DNA of 40,536 nucleotides from Streptomyces sp. SID3343. Its GTDB lineage: Bacteria > Actinomycetota > Actinomycetes > Streptomycetales > Streptomycetaceae. A program made the translations under genes and the position numbers. Under the pieces are notes generated by a model. The model was not told where the DNA came from and did not search any database. It was given only the letters and a program-made list of their open reading frames with translations. The stretch covers positions 1-40,536 of the forward strand of contig NZ_WWJX01001371.1 in the NCBI RefSeq assembly GCF_009865215.1, given 5' to 3'. This document shows positions 1-7,159 of this stretch, piece by piece (position 1 is the stretch's first letter; every line of letters begins with the position of its first letter).

Positions 1-126
1 GGCGGCGACGAGGGTGGGCGTACGCCGTGAACGGGCCTGCCGGCGCGGGCTGTCGGCCGGGGCGGCGGAAGCGGTGGCGGCTTCGACGGTGAGGCGGGCG
101 GATCGACGCGGTGCGCGGTGCGGCAC
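1..126 (-). CDS. Possible N-terminal fragment of a gene cut by the window edge
   Basis: A reverse-strand frame opens with GTG at 126 and stays open to base 1 (42 codons). An AAGGTGA stretch lies just upstream of the GTG and could be a ribosome binding site. Third positions are GC-rich and the translation is rich in Ala, Ser, Thr, Pro and Arg, as in a flexible N-terminus. The other reverse frame is also open but gives an Arg/Pro/His-rich shadow-like translation. No domain can be recognised in so short a piece, so the call rests on the start signal and codon pattern only. Confidence 0.3.
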   Translation of the reverse strand, partial: MPHRAPRRSARLTVEAATASAAPADSPRRQARSRRTPTLVAA

Positions 127-448
127 GGGTCACCTTGTTCCCTCAATGGCGGTGTGGTGGCGATGTGACGCGCCGTCAGGACATCTGGTTCCCGCGCGTG
201 CGCGCGGTCGGACCTCCGGGCCTGGTATGTGGTGACGGTCCCGGGCCGGCCGGCTGCCGCCCGTTCGCCTTGCCGGTAGGGCGTGATCGCCTCCACCCCG
301 CTGCCCGAATCCCGCAGCCACCGCCGCGAACGTCACGGGTGGTGCGAGTGGGAACAAACCCGCCCGCCAACGGCGGAACCGCAACGCCCCGCCCATCGCC
401 GTGTCCACCGGCACCGCGGATCCGCGGCACGCACACGGCCGCGGAAGT
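127..448. other. Intergenic stretch, no gene seen
   Basis: Between the possible edge gene and the end of the TetR gene there are overlapping open frames on both strands, but all have Arg/Pro/Gly-rich shadow-like translations and none has a convincing start site. No strong hairpin or repeat was seen. The part nearest base 127 would be the promoter region of the edge gene if that gene is real. Confidence 0.5.
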
Positions 449-1045
449 TCACGAACGCGCACCCGCCTGGACCGTCAGCCCCCGGGCCAACTCGGCGGCG
501 TCCCGGTCGGACAACGGGTGATGCTCCAGCAGAAACCGGTACCACAGCACCCCGTAGGCCTGGTCCACCAGCAGATCCAGGTCCGCGTCCGGCGCGAACT
601 CGTCGCCATGGCGCGCGAACAGCTCGCGCAGCGCCTCGCGCCGGGCCGCCGTGAACGTGCGGACGAGGCCGGCCGCGTGCGGATCGCGGGCCGCCTCGCG
701 AACCAGCGAGCGCAGTACGGCCGCGGTGGACGCCCTGCCCGTGCCGCGGAAGGTGGCGGTCAGGAAGGCGGCCAGGTCGTCGTACAGCGTCTCGCCCGCA
801 GGGGCCGACACGACGTCGCCCGCCAAACCGGTGAGGGCGTCGAGAAGTACCGCGCCCTTGGAGGGCCACCACCGGTAGATGGTCTGCTTCCCGACGCCGG
901 CCGCGCGCGCGATCGTGTCGATGGTCACCGGTGCGCCGCCCGAGTCGCCGAGCAGGACGAGCACTGCATCGAGAATCGCGGTACGAGCGTCCTCGTTGCG
1001 GCGGCGGCCGGTGTGCGGGCGGCGAGGAGCGGTGGAGTCGGTCAT
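449..1045 (-). CDS. TetR/AcrR-family transcriptional repressor
   Basis: A 198-residue one-component regulator. The N-terminal helix-turn-helix lies at about residues 41-67, with the classic core TIDTIARAAGVGKQTIYRWW followed by PSKGAVLL. The rest is the all-helical ligand-binding and dimerisation domain. Length is normal for the family. It is divergent from an SDR gene, and the 88-bp gap holds two copies of the same 17-bp palindrome, the usual layout of a TetR repressor controlling itself and its neighbour. A -10-like TAGAGT sits exactly 6 nt before the ATG, so the message is probably leaderless. The ligand is unknown and may be the SDR substrate. Confidence 0.93.
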   Translation of the reverse strand: MTDSTAPRRPHTGRRRNEDARTAILDAVLVLLGDSGGAPVTIDTIARAAGVGKQTIYRWWPSKGAVLLDALTGLAGDVVSAPAGETLYDDLAAFLTATFRGTGRASTAAVLRSLVREAARDPHAAGLVRTFTAARREALRELFARHGDEFAPDADLDLLVDQAYGVLWYRFLLEHHPLSDRDAAELARGLTVQAGARS

Positions 1046-1057
1046 GGGTTCACTCTA
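1046..1057 (-). promoter_or_regulatory. Leaderless -10 box of the tetR gene
   Basis: Read on the reverse strand, TAGAGT (1057-1052) is followed by six bases and then the ATG at 1045, placing the predicted transcription start on or next to the start codon. No Shine-Dalgarno sequence is present. The matching -35 region would fall inside the first operator palindrome, consistent with autorepression. Confidence 0.5.
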
Positions 1058-1066
1058 GCGGCTTGA

Positions 1067-1111
1067 CGAGACTCGCAGTCTCGGTAATGCTTGTCGAGAC
1101 CTAAAGTCTCG
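1067..1111. promoter_or_regulatory. Pair of TetR operator palindromes
   Basis: Two 17-bp inverted repeats share the same arms: CGAGACTCGCAGTCTCG at 1067-1083 (7-bp perfect arms) and CGAGACCTAAAGTCTCG at 1095-1111 (6-bp perfect arms, with further TTG/CAA symmetry outside). Their centres are 28 bp apart. The second overlaps a -10-like TAAAGT (1102-1107) facing the SDR gene, and the first covers the -35 region of both directions. The layout suggests one repressor controls both divergent genes; binding by the adjacent TetR protein is inference. Confidence 0.75.
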
Positions 1112-1133
1112 GCAAGTCGAAAGTCAGGCACCC

Positions 1134-1955
1134 ATGGCCCAGTCCAGCGCGTCGTCGACCGATACCCGATCCACCACCACCGCCGGCACCGGCACCGGCA
1201 CCACCGCTGCCCGCCCCCGTTCCCGCTCGCTCGACGGCCGGCACGTCGTGGTGATGGGCGGCAGCTCCGGGATCGGCGAGGCGACGGCGAGCGTGCTCGC
1301 GGCAGACGGTGCGGAGGTCGTCGTCACCGGCCGCGACCAGGCCCGGCTGGACGCCGCGGTGGGACGGATCGGCGGCACAACCACCGGTCGCCGCGTCGAC
1401 GGCGCCGACCCCGCCCGGGTGGCCGAGTTCTTCGCGGCCTCGACCCGACCGATCGACCACCTCGTCCTCGCGCTCAGCGGTGCGTCCGGCAGCGGGCCGA
1501 TCGCCGGTCTCGACCTCGAACAGCTCGCCGCCGGGTTCGACGGCAAGTTCTGGCCGTTCCTGCGCATCCTCCAAGCCGCGCTTCCCCACCTCGCGCCCGA
1601 CGCCTCGGTGACGTTCGTGACCGCCGCCTCCGCTCGCGCGGCGTTTCCCGGTACGGCCGGACTCGCCGCGATCAACGGCGCGTTGGAGGCGATGGTCCCG
1701 CCGTTGGCCGTCGAACTGGCCCCGATCCGGGTCAACGCCGTCTCGCCCGGCGTGGTCGACACCCCGTGGTGGAACAACGTGCCGGCGGAGCAGCGCACCG
1801 AACTCTTCGCCGGCATCAGCGCCACGACCCCGGTCGGCCGGGTGGGCCGCGCGGAGGACGTGGCCGACGTGATCCGGCTCCTGGTCGGCAACGGCTTCAT
1901 GAGCGGCACGGTCGTCGAGTGCACCGGCGGCGCGAACCTGGCGACGGGGCGCTGA
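1134..1955 (+). CDS. SDR-family protein lacking the usual Tyr-Lys catalytic pair
   Basis: A 273-residue Rossmann-fold short-chain dehydrogenase/reductase. After a Ser/Thr-rich N-terminal extension of about 34 residues comes the nucleotide-binding motif GGSSGIG (42-48), and later NAVSPGVVDTPWW (201-213). The catalytic Tyr-x-x-x-Lys is absent: the aligned stretch reads GLAAINGALEAM, putting Leu at about 177 and Asn at 181. Either it uses other residues or it only binds nucleotide. It is divergent from the TetR gene and probably repressed by it. The start ATG lies 30-40 bp after the promoter; the Shine-Dalgarno sequence is weak. The last codons are the first copy of a tandem DNA repeat that runs on past the stop. 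Confidence 0.88.
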   Translation: MAQSSASSTDTRSTTTAGTGTGTTAARPRSRSLDGRHVVVMGGSSGIGEATASVLAADGAEVVVTGRDQARLDAAVGRIGGTTTGRRVDGADPARVAEFFAASTRPIDHLVLALSGASGSGPIAGLDLEQLAAGFDGKFWPFLRILQAALPHLAPDASVTFVTAASARAAFPGTAGLAAINGALEAMVPPLAVELAPIRVNAVSPGVVDTPWWNNVPAEQRTELFAGISATTPVGRVGRAEDVADVIRLLVGNGFMSGTVVECTGGANLATGR

Positions 1956-2058
1956 GCGGAGGCGGTACGAACCCGGCGACGGGCGCCGGACGGAGGCGGC
2001 GCGAACCCGGCGACGGGGCGCTGGACGAAGACGGCGCGAACCCGGCGACCGGGCGGCG
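1923..2058. repeat. Four imperfect 34-35 bp tandem repeats spanning the SDR stop codon
   Basis: The core GAACCYGGCGACSGG starts at 1934, 1969, 2003 and 2038, with spacings of 35, 34 and 35 bp. The surrounding bases (GGCGGCGCG before, GGCGCTG after) are also largely kept. Copy one encodes the SDR C-terminus (residues GGANLATGR); the other three lie after the stop. It looks like local duplication of the gene end, or a repeat that captured it. No stable perfect hairpin is evident. Confidence 0.8.
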
Positions 2059-2129
2059 AGCAGGTCCGTGCGGCCGACTCCGACCGGGTGACCTTCGTCG
2101 ACGACCGTGCCGCCGCCGGTGTTCGGGCC

Positions 2130-3011
2130 CTACGAGCCTTCGGACGCGACGACCGGCCACGGCAGTTCCAGCGGCTGCCGGCGCCACCACCAGCCGCGCG
2201 TCCGCAGCGCTTCGCCGGGCAGCGCGAGGGCGGCGCTCAGCGCGTTCCCGGCGTCGTCGCACGTCAGGGCGGTGAAGGCCCCGTCGATCTCGCGCACCGC
2301 GTCGGCCGCCGACGCGTCCGCGAGGTGTTCCAAGATGTCGCGTGCCCGTAGGTCGTCCGCGTAGAAGTCGGCCGGATACCACGCGAACGGCGGCCATCCG
2401 GCGCCCATCCGCACCGTCATCGACTCCCACGCGCGCAGCGCCGACCGCTGCGTGGCCACCGCGAGCCCGGCCGCGGCGACGCATGCGCTGCTCACCGGTG
2501 TCGCCATCTCGTGGTCGCGAATCAGCTCCGGCAGCGGCCCGACCGACACGAAGCGCAGTTCCGGGACCGGGAATTGGAGCCGGTCGATGGTGAAACCGGG
2601 AGTGGCCAGGTCGTCCACCGGCGTCTCGTCGTACACCCGAGCCCGCACCGACGTGCCCGCCGGCGTGGCCGCCCAGTACGCGCTGGGTCGGACCGTACCC
2701 GCGGAGAACAGCACCACGACCTTCAGTCGAGCGGCCAACGCGAGTGCCACGTCGTGTTCCGACGTCGGCGCGAGGCCGGCGGCGCCGCGGGCCCGGATGT
2801 CGAGGACGGCCGTGATGTCGCCGCGTGCGGCCGTGTACGAGCAGAAGACGTCGGCGGACCCGTCGCGTCTCGCCGTCGCGGACGAGGCATCGCCGCCGAC
2901 GATGTCCACGCGTTCCGTCCGCACCCCGAACACGTCGGCGAGCGGGGGGCCGAGCCGGGCCGGTTCGAACGGTCCGGCCAGCAGCAGGTCGTAACTGGTT
3001 CCGCTGGTCAC
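2130..3011 (-). CDS. Conserved-looking protein of unknown function
   Basis: A 293-residue soluble protein; I do not recognise the family. GTG at 3011 is chosen because GAGGAG lies 11 nt upstream, and sequence upstream of it is Arg-rich and shadow-like although the frame is open to 3182. No signal peptide or membrane segment is seen. Notable parts are the N-terminal YDLLLAGPFEP, a hydrophobic stretch around LKVVVLFSAG, and a C-terminal Trp-rich segment with GWWWRRQPLELPW. Codon use is typical of the genome. It is convergent with the SDR gene and divergent from the prenyltransferase operon, so context gives no clear job. Confidence 0.75.
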   Translation of the reverse strand: MTSGTSYDLLLAGPFEPARLGPPLADVFGVRTERVDIVGGDASSATARRDGSADVFCSYTAARGDITAVLDIRARGAAGLAPTSEHDVALALAARLKVVVLFSAGTVRPSAYWAATPAGTSVRARVYDETPVDDLATPGFTIDRLQFPVPELRFVSVGPLPELIRDHEMATPVSSACVAAAGLAVATQRSALRAWESMTVRMGAGWPPFAWYPADFYADDLRARDILEHLADASAADAVREIDGAFTALTCDDAGNALSAALALPGEALRTRGWWWRRQPLELPWPVVASEGS

Positions 3012-3425
3012 GGTCGATCGTTCTCCTCGTTGGTGCGCTCGGCCCGGTCGCTCGCGGTGGGATCGCCGACGAACTCGGGATCGCCGCCGATCCGCCGCCT
3101 GCGGCGACGACGTGCCGCGGGTGTGACGGCGGAAGTTCGTCCGGTGGCCCGGTCGAACCCGGGTGGGTTCGCGCGTGTCCACCCTCGCGAACCATCAGGA
3201 CTACACGCCGACGACCGACGACGGCAACCGCCAACGGGGTAAAGGACTTTCGATGCGCGAACCTGCATCAATCACAGCAAATCGGTATGTTCATCGGCTA
3301 TTACGTGAGCTTGGCATTCGACGTCAATCATGCGATATCTTCCCGACGTCCACGGGGGATGCCAAAACCGTGCGTGTCGCACATGGGTTCGCCGATCCCA
3401 CCCGCCGGTGTCGAGGGATAAACCG
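3012..3425. other. Long upstream region of the prenyltransferase operon
   Basis: A 414-bp divergent intergenic region. The right half (about 3240-3345) is much less GC-rich than its surroundings and holds a promoter-like pair (3311-3339) and a short open frame with a good ribosome binding site (3253). The left half holds only the GAGGAG site of the reverse-strand gene. No hairpin was recognised. Confidence 0.5.
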
Positions 3426-3447
3426 ATGTCACTTTCGCCGATCGTGA
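3253..3447 (+). CDS. Possible 64-residue small protein or leader overlapping the ubiA-like start
   Basis: ATG at 3253 follows AAAGGA with a 6-nt spacer, one of the clearest Shine-Dalgarno sequences in the region. The frame encodes 64 residues, basic at the end, with three Cys. It overlaps the start of the prenyltransferase (3426) by 22 bases in another frame, so if translated it could couple or hinder translation of that gene. Codon bias is weak and the sequence matches nothing I know. The promoter at 3311-3339 lies inside it, which argues against expression from that promoter. Low confidence. Confidence 0.25.
   Translation: MREPASITANRYVHRLLRELGIRRQSCDIFPTSTGDAKTVRVAHGFADPTRRCRGINRCHFRRS
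3311..3339 (+). promoter_or_regulatory. Candidate promoter of the prenyltransferase operon
   Basis: TTGGCA (3311-3316) and GATATC (3334-3339) are separated by 17 bp in an unusually AT-rich patch. A transcript would start near 3346 and carry an untranslated leader of about 80 bases before the ATG at 3426. Confidence 0.4.
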
Positions 3448-4349
3448 TGCCCGCGGCCCCGCCGCGCGGCGCGAGCGCCCGATGGGTGGGCCGGGCGCCC
3501 GCCCCGGTGCGGCCCTATCTCGAACTCATGCGTCTGGACCGCCCCGTCGGTGCCTGGCTGATGATCCTGCCCGGCTGGGTGAGCGCGACGCTCGCTTCGG
3601 ACTTCCCGCCCGACCTGCGGCTGGCGTTCGTCCTGTTCGTCACCGGCGTGCTCACTCGCAGTGCCGGCTGCACGATCAACGACATCGTCGACCGTCGCTT
3701 CGATGCCCAAGTGCCACGGACCGAGGGCCGGCCGCTCGCCGCCGGCCGCATTCCCGTCCACCGTGCCTGGCTCTTCTTCGCCGGGCAACTCGCCGCGACC
3801 CTTCTCGTCCCGCTCACCCTCGGCGTCGAGTTCTTCGGGTGGATGGCGCTCGGCTGGATCCTCATCCTGGCCTATCCGTTGATGAAGCGGATCACCGACT
3901 GGCCACACGTGTGGTTGGGGCCGACCATGACGTGGTTCGTGCCCGTCACGTGGATCGGCGTCACCGGAACGCTCGACGCCACGGGGCTGCTCCTGTACAC
4001 GGGCCTGGGCTCGTGGGCGATCGCCTACGACATCGTCTACGCCCACCAGGACCGCGAGGCCGACGCGCTGATCGGCGTCCGGTCGGCGGCGGTTCGACTC
4101 GGGCGCCGATCGGTGCCGGTGATCGTCGGACTGTACGCGGTCACCTTCGGTTGCCTGCTCGTGGTCGGCGCGACGGCGGGACTTGGACCGCTCTACTGGC
4201 CGGCGATCGCCGTCGCCGGGGCACAACTGCGTTGGCAGGTGCGCACGTTGGACATCGACGACCCCGCCGCGTGTCAGCGCGTGTTCCTGTCGAACGTGCC
4301 GTTCGCGGCGCTCGTCCTGCTCGCCGCCGTCGCCGGCAAGGCACTCTGA
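3426..4349 (+). CDS. UbiA/COQ2-type aromatic prenyltransferase
   Basis: A 307-residue multi-pass membrane enzyme that would join a polyprenyl chain to an aromatic acceptor. ATG at 3426 is preceded by GAGGG with an 8-nt spacer. The first Asp-rich motif is NDIVDRRFD (85-93) and the second YDIVYAHQDREAD (201-213); these bind Mg2+ and the prenyl diphosphate. The opening LDRPVGAWLMILPGWVSATLA and the YAHQD form of the second motif resemble 4-hydroxybenzoate polyprenyltransferases of the COQ2/UbiA kind rather than MenA, chlorophyll or heme O synthases. The ubiquinone pathway is not expected in an actinomycete, so a specialised metabolite role is more likely. The stop overlaps the next start (ATGA), so the two are translationally coupled. 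The acceptor and chain length are unknown. Confidence 0.9.
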   Translation: MSLSPIVMPAAPPRGASARWVGRAPAPVRPYLELMRLDRPVGAWLMILPGWVSATLASDFPPDLRLAFVLFVTGVLTRSAGCTINDIVDRRFDAQVPRTEGRPLAAGRIPVHRAWLFFAGQLAATLLVPLTLGVEFFGWMALGWILILAYPLMKRITDWPHVWLGPTMTWFVPVTWIGVTGTLDATGLLLYTGLGSWAIAYDIVYAHQDREADALIGVRSAAVRLGRRSVPVIVGLYAVTFGCLLVVGATAGLGPLYWPAIAVAGAQLRWQVRTLDIDDPAACQRVFLSNVPFAALVLLAAVAGKAL

Positions 4350-5575
4350 TGACGCTGCGCGTCGCCGTCGTCGGCGGCGGCATCGCCGGCCTGGCCTTCG
4401 CCGCCGCCGCACAGCGCCTCGGACTCGACGCGAGCGTTCGCGTGTACGAGAAGGACGGCCCGCCGCGCGAGAGCGAAGCCGGACTCCAACTCGGACCCAA
4501 CGCGACACGCATTCTGCAACGCCTGGGCGCCGGACCGGCGTTGCGCGCGGTGTCCGCGCGACCGGACACGTTGGACTTCGTGCACGGCAGGGACGGCTCG
4601 CCGCTGCTGACGGTACCCGTCCGACCGGCCTACGCCGAACGCTTCCGGGCCGAGCACCACACCCTTCTCCGGGCCGACCTGCGCCACACGCTCACAGGTC
4701 TGCTGTCCGCCGACACCGTGCACCGCGAGCGGCGTTGCGCCTCGGTGACGGAAGAACTCGGCGGCGCTCGCCTACGGTTCACCGACGGCACGAGCGAGCG
4801 AGCGGACGTCGTGGTCGGCGCGGACGGCATGCGCTCGATCGTCCGGGCCCGAGACCGACCCGAACCTCCGCTGGTGCACTCGGGGATGGCCGCGTGCCGA
4901 GCCGTCGTCCCGATCGAGGCGCTCGATCGCCGACCCCAGGCATCGGTGCGGATCTGGGTCGGCGTCGGGAGGCACTTCCTGTGCTATCCCGTGGCCTCGG
5001 GACGCCGGCTCAACGTCGTGGCGATCGTGCCCGACGACCACGCGTACACCCACACCGACACCGACACCCGTGCCCAAGCCCACGCCGACCGAACGCCGGG
5101 CGCGACACCGGTCGTCGCCGAGGACTTGGCCCGCGAGTTCGCCGACTGGGACCCCGCCGTGGCCGCACTCGTGCGCGCGGCCCCCGCGATCCATCGAGTG
5201 CCGTTGCTGGATCGGGAGCCGTTCGCGGAATGGAGCACGGCCCACACCACGCTGATCGGCGACGCGGCCCACCCGATGCTCCCGCACCAGGCCCAGGGCG
5301 CCTGCCAGGCGATCGAGGACGCCGTAACGCTCGCCACGATGCTGCGCGCCGCCGACCGGCGGGGAGTGCCCGAGGCGCTACGCCGCTACGCCGCCCTGCG
5401 GGCGCCGTACACCGCGCGAGTCCAACGCGGATCCCGCGAACACGGCGCGTTGATGCACTCGGCCGACGGTGTGGCCCTGCTCGCCCGCTCGCGACCCGAG
5501 GACGTGCTCGACCTCGTCGCGGACACCTACGGCCACGACGCCGAACAACAGGCCCTGGCGGCGTCCGCCGGCTGA
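4349..5575 (+). CDS. FAD-dependent aromatic monooxygenase (UbiH/PHBH-like)
   Basis: A 408-residue class A flavoprotein monooxygenase. The N-terminus has the dinucleotide fold VVGGGIAGL (residues 7-15), the mid-region has the DG motif (VVGADGMRSIV), and the C-terminal FAD motif is LIGDAAHPMLPHQAQGACQAIEDA shortened here to its core GDAAHPMLPHQAQG. These are the three hallmark motifs of the family that hydroxylates phenolic rings with NAD(P)H. A His/Asp/Thr-rich insertion near residues 230-250 is unusual. The ATG overlaps the stop of the prenyltransferase gene, so both are made together and it probably acts on the prenylated product or its precursor. An epoxidase activity on the prenyl chain is an alternative. 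Confidence 0.9.
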   Translation: MTLRVAVVGGGIAGLAFAAAAQRLGLDASVRVYEKDGPPRESEAGLQLGPNATRILQRLGAGPALRAVSARPDTLDFVHGRDGSPLLTVPVRPAYAERFRAEHHTLLRADLRHTLTGLLSADTVHRERRCASVTEELGGARLRFTDGTSERADVVVGADGMRSIVRARDRPEPPLVHSGMAACRAVVPIEALDRRPQASVRIWVGVGRHFLCYPVASGRRLNVVAIVPDDHAYTHTDTDTRAQAHADRTPGATPVVAEDLAREFADWDPAVAALVRAAPAIHRVPLLDREPFAEWSTAHTTLIGDAAHPMLPHQAQGACQAIEDAVTLATMLRAADRRGVPEALRRYAALRAPYTARVQRGSREHGALMHSADGVALLARSRPEDVLDLVADTYGHDAEQQALAASAG

Positions 5576-5639
5576 CCCGGCCCCCGCGCCGACCCGCCCT
5601 CTCGGCGTCTCCCCGCTCCGGAAAGGTATTCACCCACCC

Positions 5640-6791
5640 ATGTCCACCGGCGTCTTCGAACCGCCTGCCGCGGGCAGGTCCGCGAACGGCTCCGCATCGC
5701 CCGCCGCACCCGTGCCGACCGCTGCCGCCGAACCGACCACCGCACCCACCTCCGCCGACCTCGTGGGCCCACCCACCCCGCCGATGACGCCCGACCACCT
5801 GATGCGGTTGGGCCTCGGCTTCACCGCCGCGAAGGTACTGCTCGGCGCGGTCGAGGTGGGCGTGTTCACCGAACTGTCCGCCCGCGGCCCCCTGGACGCG
5901 GGCGCGTTGGGTTCCGCCCTGGGGTTGCACGCGCGCTCGGCCCGCGACTTCTTCGACACCCTCGTAGCCCTCGACCTGCTCGACCGAGCCGACGGGCGCT
6001 ACGTCAACACCCCGACCACCGAGTACTTCCTCGACCGGGACAAGCCGACCTACATCGGCGACGCGCTGACCATGCTCGACGCGCGCCTGTACGGGTTCTG
6101 GGCCAACCTCACCGAGGCCCTGCGCACAGGCAGTCCGCAGAACGAGGCCGCGGCGGGCGGCGATCCGTACGCGGGCATCTACGCCGACCCCGCTCGGCGC
6201 GCCCTGTTCCAACGCGCGATGGGCCAGTTGTCCCGGCCGAGCATCGAGGCGCTCGCGGACCGCTTCGGGTGGGAGGGGTACGGCAGTGTCGCCGACATCG
6301 GAGCGGGGGACGGCGCCCTCGTGTGCCATCTGGCGAAGCGTCACCCGCATCTGACCGGCGCCGCGTTCGACCTGCCCGAGGCCGCGGCGGCCGTGGACGC
6401 CTACGTCCGCGCCGCAGGTCTGCGGGACCGAATCCGGTTTTGGCCGGGCGACTTCCACGACCCGGCGCAGGCGTTGCCGAGTGCCGACGTACTCGTCCTG
6501 GGGCACGTTCTGCACGACTGGGACCTCGCCGCCAAACGTGCGTTGCTCGCCAAGGCGTGGGCGGCGCTGCCGGTCGGCGGCGCGCTCGTGGCTTTCGAAG
6601 CGTTCCCGGACGACGAACGCCGGGCGAACCCGATCGCGCTGCTGCTGGGCCTGAACGTCCTGATCGAGACGCCCGCCGGGGCGGCGTGCACCATCGCCCA
6701 GTGCCGCGAACTCGTGGCCGAGGCGGGCTTTCGACACATCCGCGCCGAACCGCTGGCCGGCCCCGAGTCGATGGTGATCGGCGTCAAGTGA
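5640..6791 (+). CDS. SAM-dependent O-methyltransferase with dimerisation domain
   Basis: A 383-residue protein. After about 45 low-complexity Ala/Pro/Thr residues comes a winged-helix dimerisation domain (about 50-130), then the catalytic domain with SAM motif DIGAGDG (219-225), FDLPEA (243-248) and HVLHDWD, the layout of the acetylserotonin/DnrK-like O-methyltransferase family (PF00891 type). The His in HVLHDWD fits the catalytic base position. It begins 64 bp after the monooxygenase stop with GGAAAGG upstream of ATG 5640, so it is likely the third gene of the same transcript. Together they could prenylate, hydroxylate and then O-methylate an aromatic ring. The order of steps is inference. 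Confidence 0.88.
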   Translation: MSTGVFEPPAAGRSANGSASPAAPVPTAAAEPTTAPTSADLVGPPTPPMTPDHLMRLGLGFTAAKVLLGAVEVGVFTELSARGPLDAGALGSALGLHARSARDFFDTLVALDLLDRADGRYVNTPTTEYFLDRDKPTYIGDALTMLDARLYGFWANLTEALRTGSPQNEAAAGGDPYAGIYADPARRALFQRAMGQLSRPSIEALADRFGWEGYGSVADIGAGDGALVCHLAKRHPHLTGAAFDLPEAAAAVDAYVRAAGLRDRIRFWPGDFHDPAQALPSADVLVLGHVLHDWDLAAKRALLAKAWAALPVGGALVAFEAFPDDERRANPIALLLGLNVLIETPAGAACTIAQCRELVAEAGFRHIRAEPLAGPESMVIGVK

Positions 6792-7159
6792 CTGCGCGGG
6801 GCCGCTCGGCGAACCGCGCCGACGCCGAGCGCGCGCACCGCGACGCCGAATCCGCCGACCCGGCCGCCGGGGATGTCCGTACGCGTTCGCCGGGCGTGTC
6901 GGATCACCGGCTCGGAAAATGATTGTGAAACAACTCACGGTAGCCAGACGACTACTGTTCCTGCGACCATGCCACGAACGAGCTGCGGCGAGTCGCGCGA
7001 GGAGGTATCGCCACATCCACACCCATCGCCACTCGACGGCCGTCGGGCCGATCGAGATCTTGGCCGGCAATCCCGCCGAACCCGTCACGGCATAGGCTCC
7101 GCAGACGCACACTTCGGTGACGCGCAGCCGCTGTGGACGGCCGTGACAGGAGATCTCGC
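6792..7159. other. Intergenic region before the PP2C gene
   Basis: Holds a terminator-like hairpin (6803-6841), an AT-richer patch near 6914-6960 with a small GTGA/TCAC inverted repeat, and a -10-like TAGGCT at 7093-7098 without a convincing -35. No coding potential beyond shadows was seen. Confidence 0.5.
6803..6841 (+). terminator. Possible terminator after the methyltransferase
   Basis: Perfect 9-bp arms CGCTCGGCG (6803-6811) and CGCCGAGCG (6833-6841) with a 21-base loop, starting 11 bp after the stop codon. No T-run follows, as is usual in this kind of genome. Confidence 0.4.

Noticed and set aside
1923..2058. Tandem repeats considered as a CRISPR-like array
   Set aside because: The units are contiguous with no unique spacers between them, and no cas genes are present.
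1897..3234. Alternative reverse frame across the tandem repeats and the unknown gene
   Set aside because: The translation is dominated by Arg and repeats. The frame ending at 2130 with GTG 3011 has a ribosome binding site and protein-like composition.
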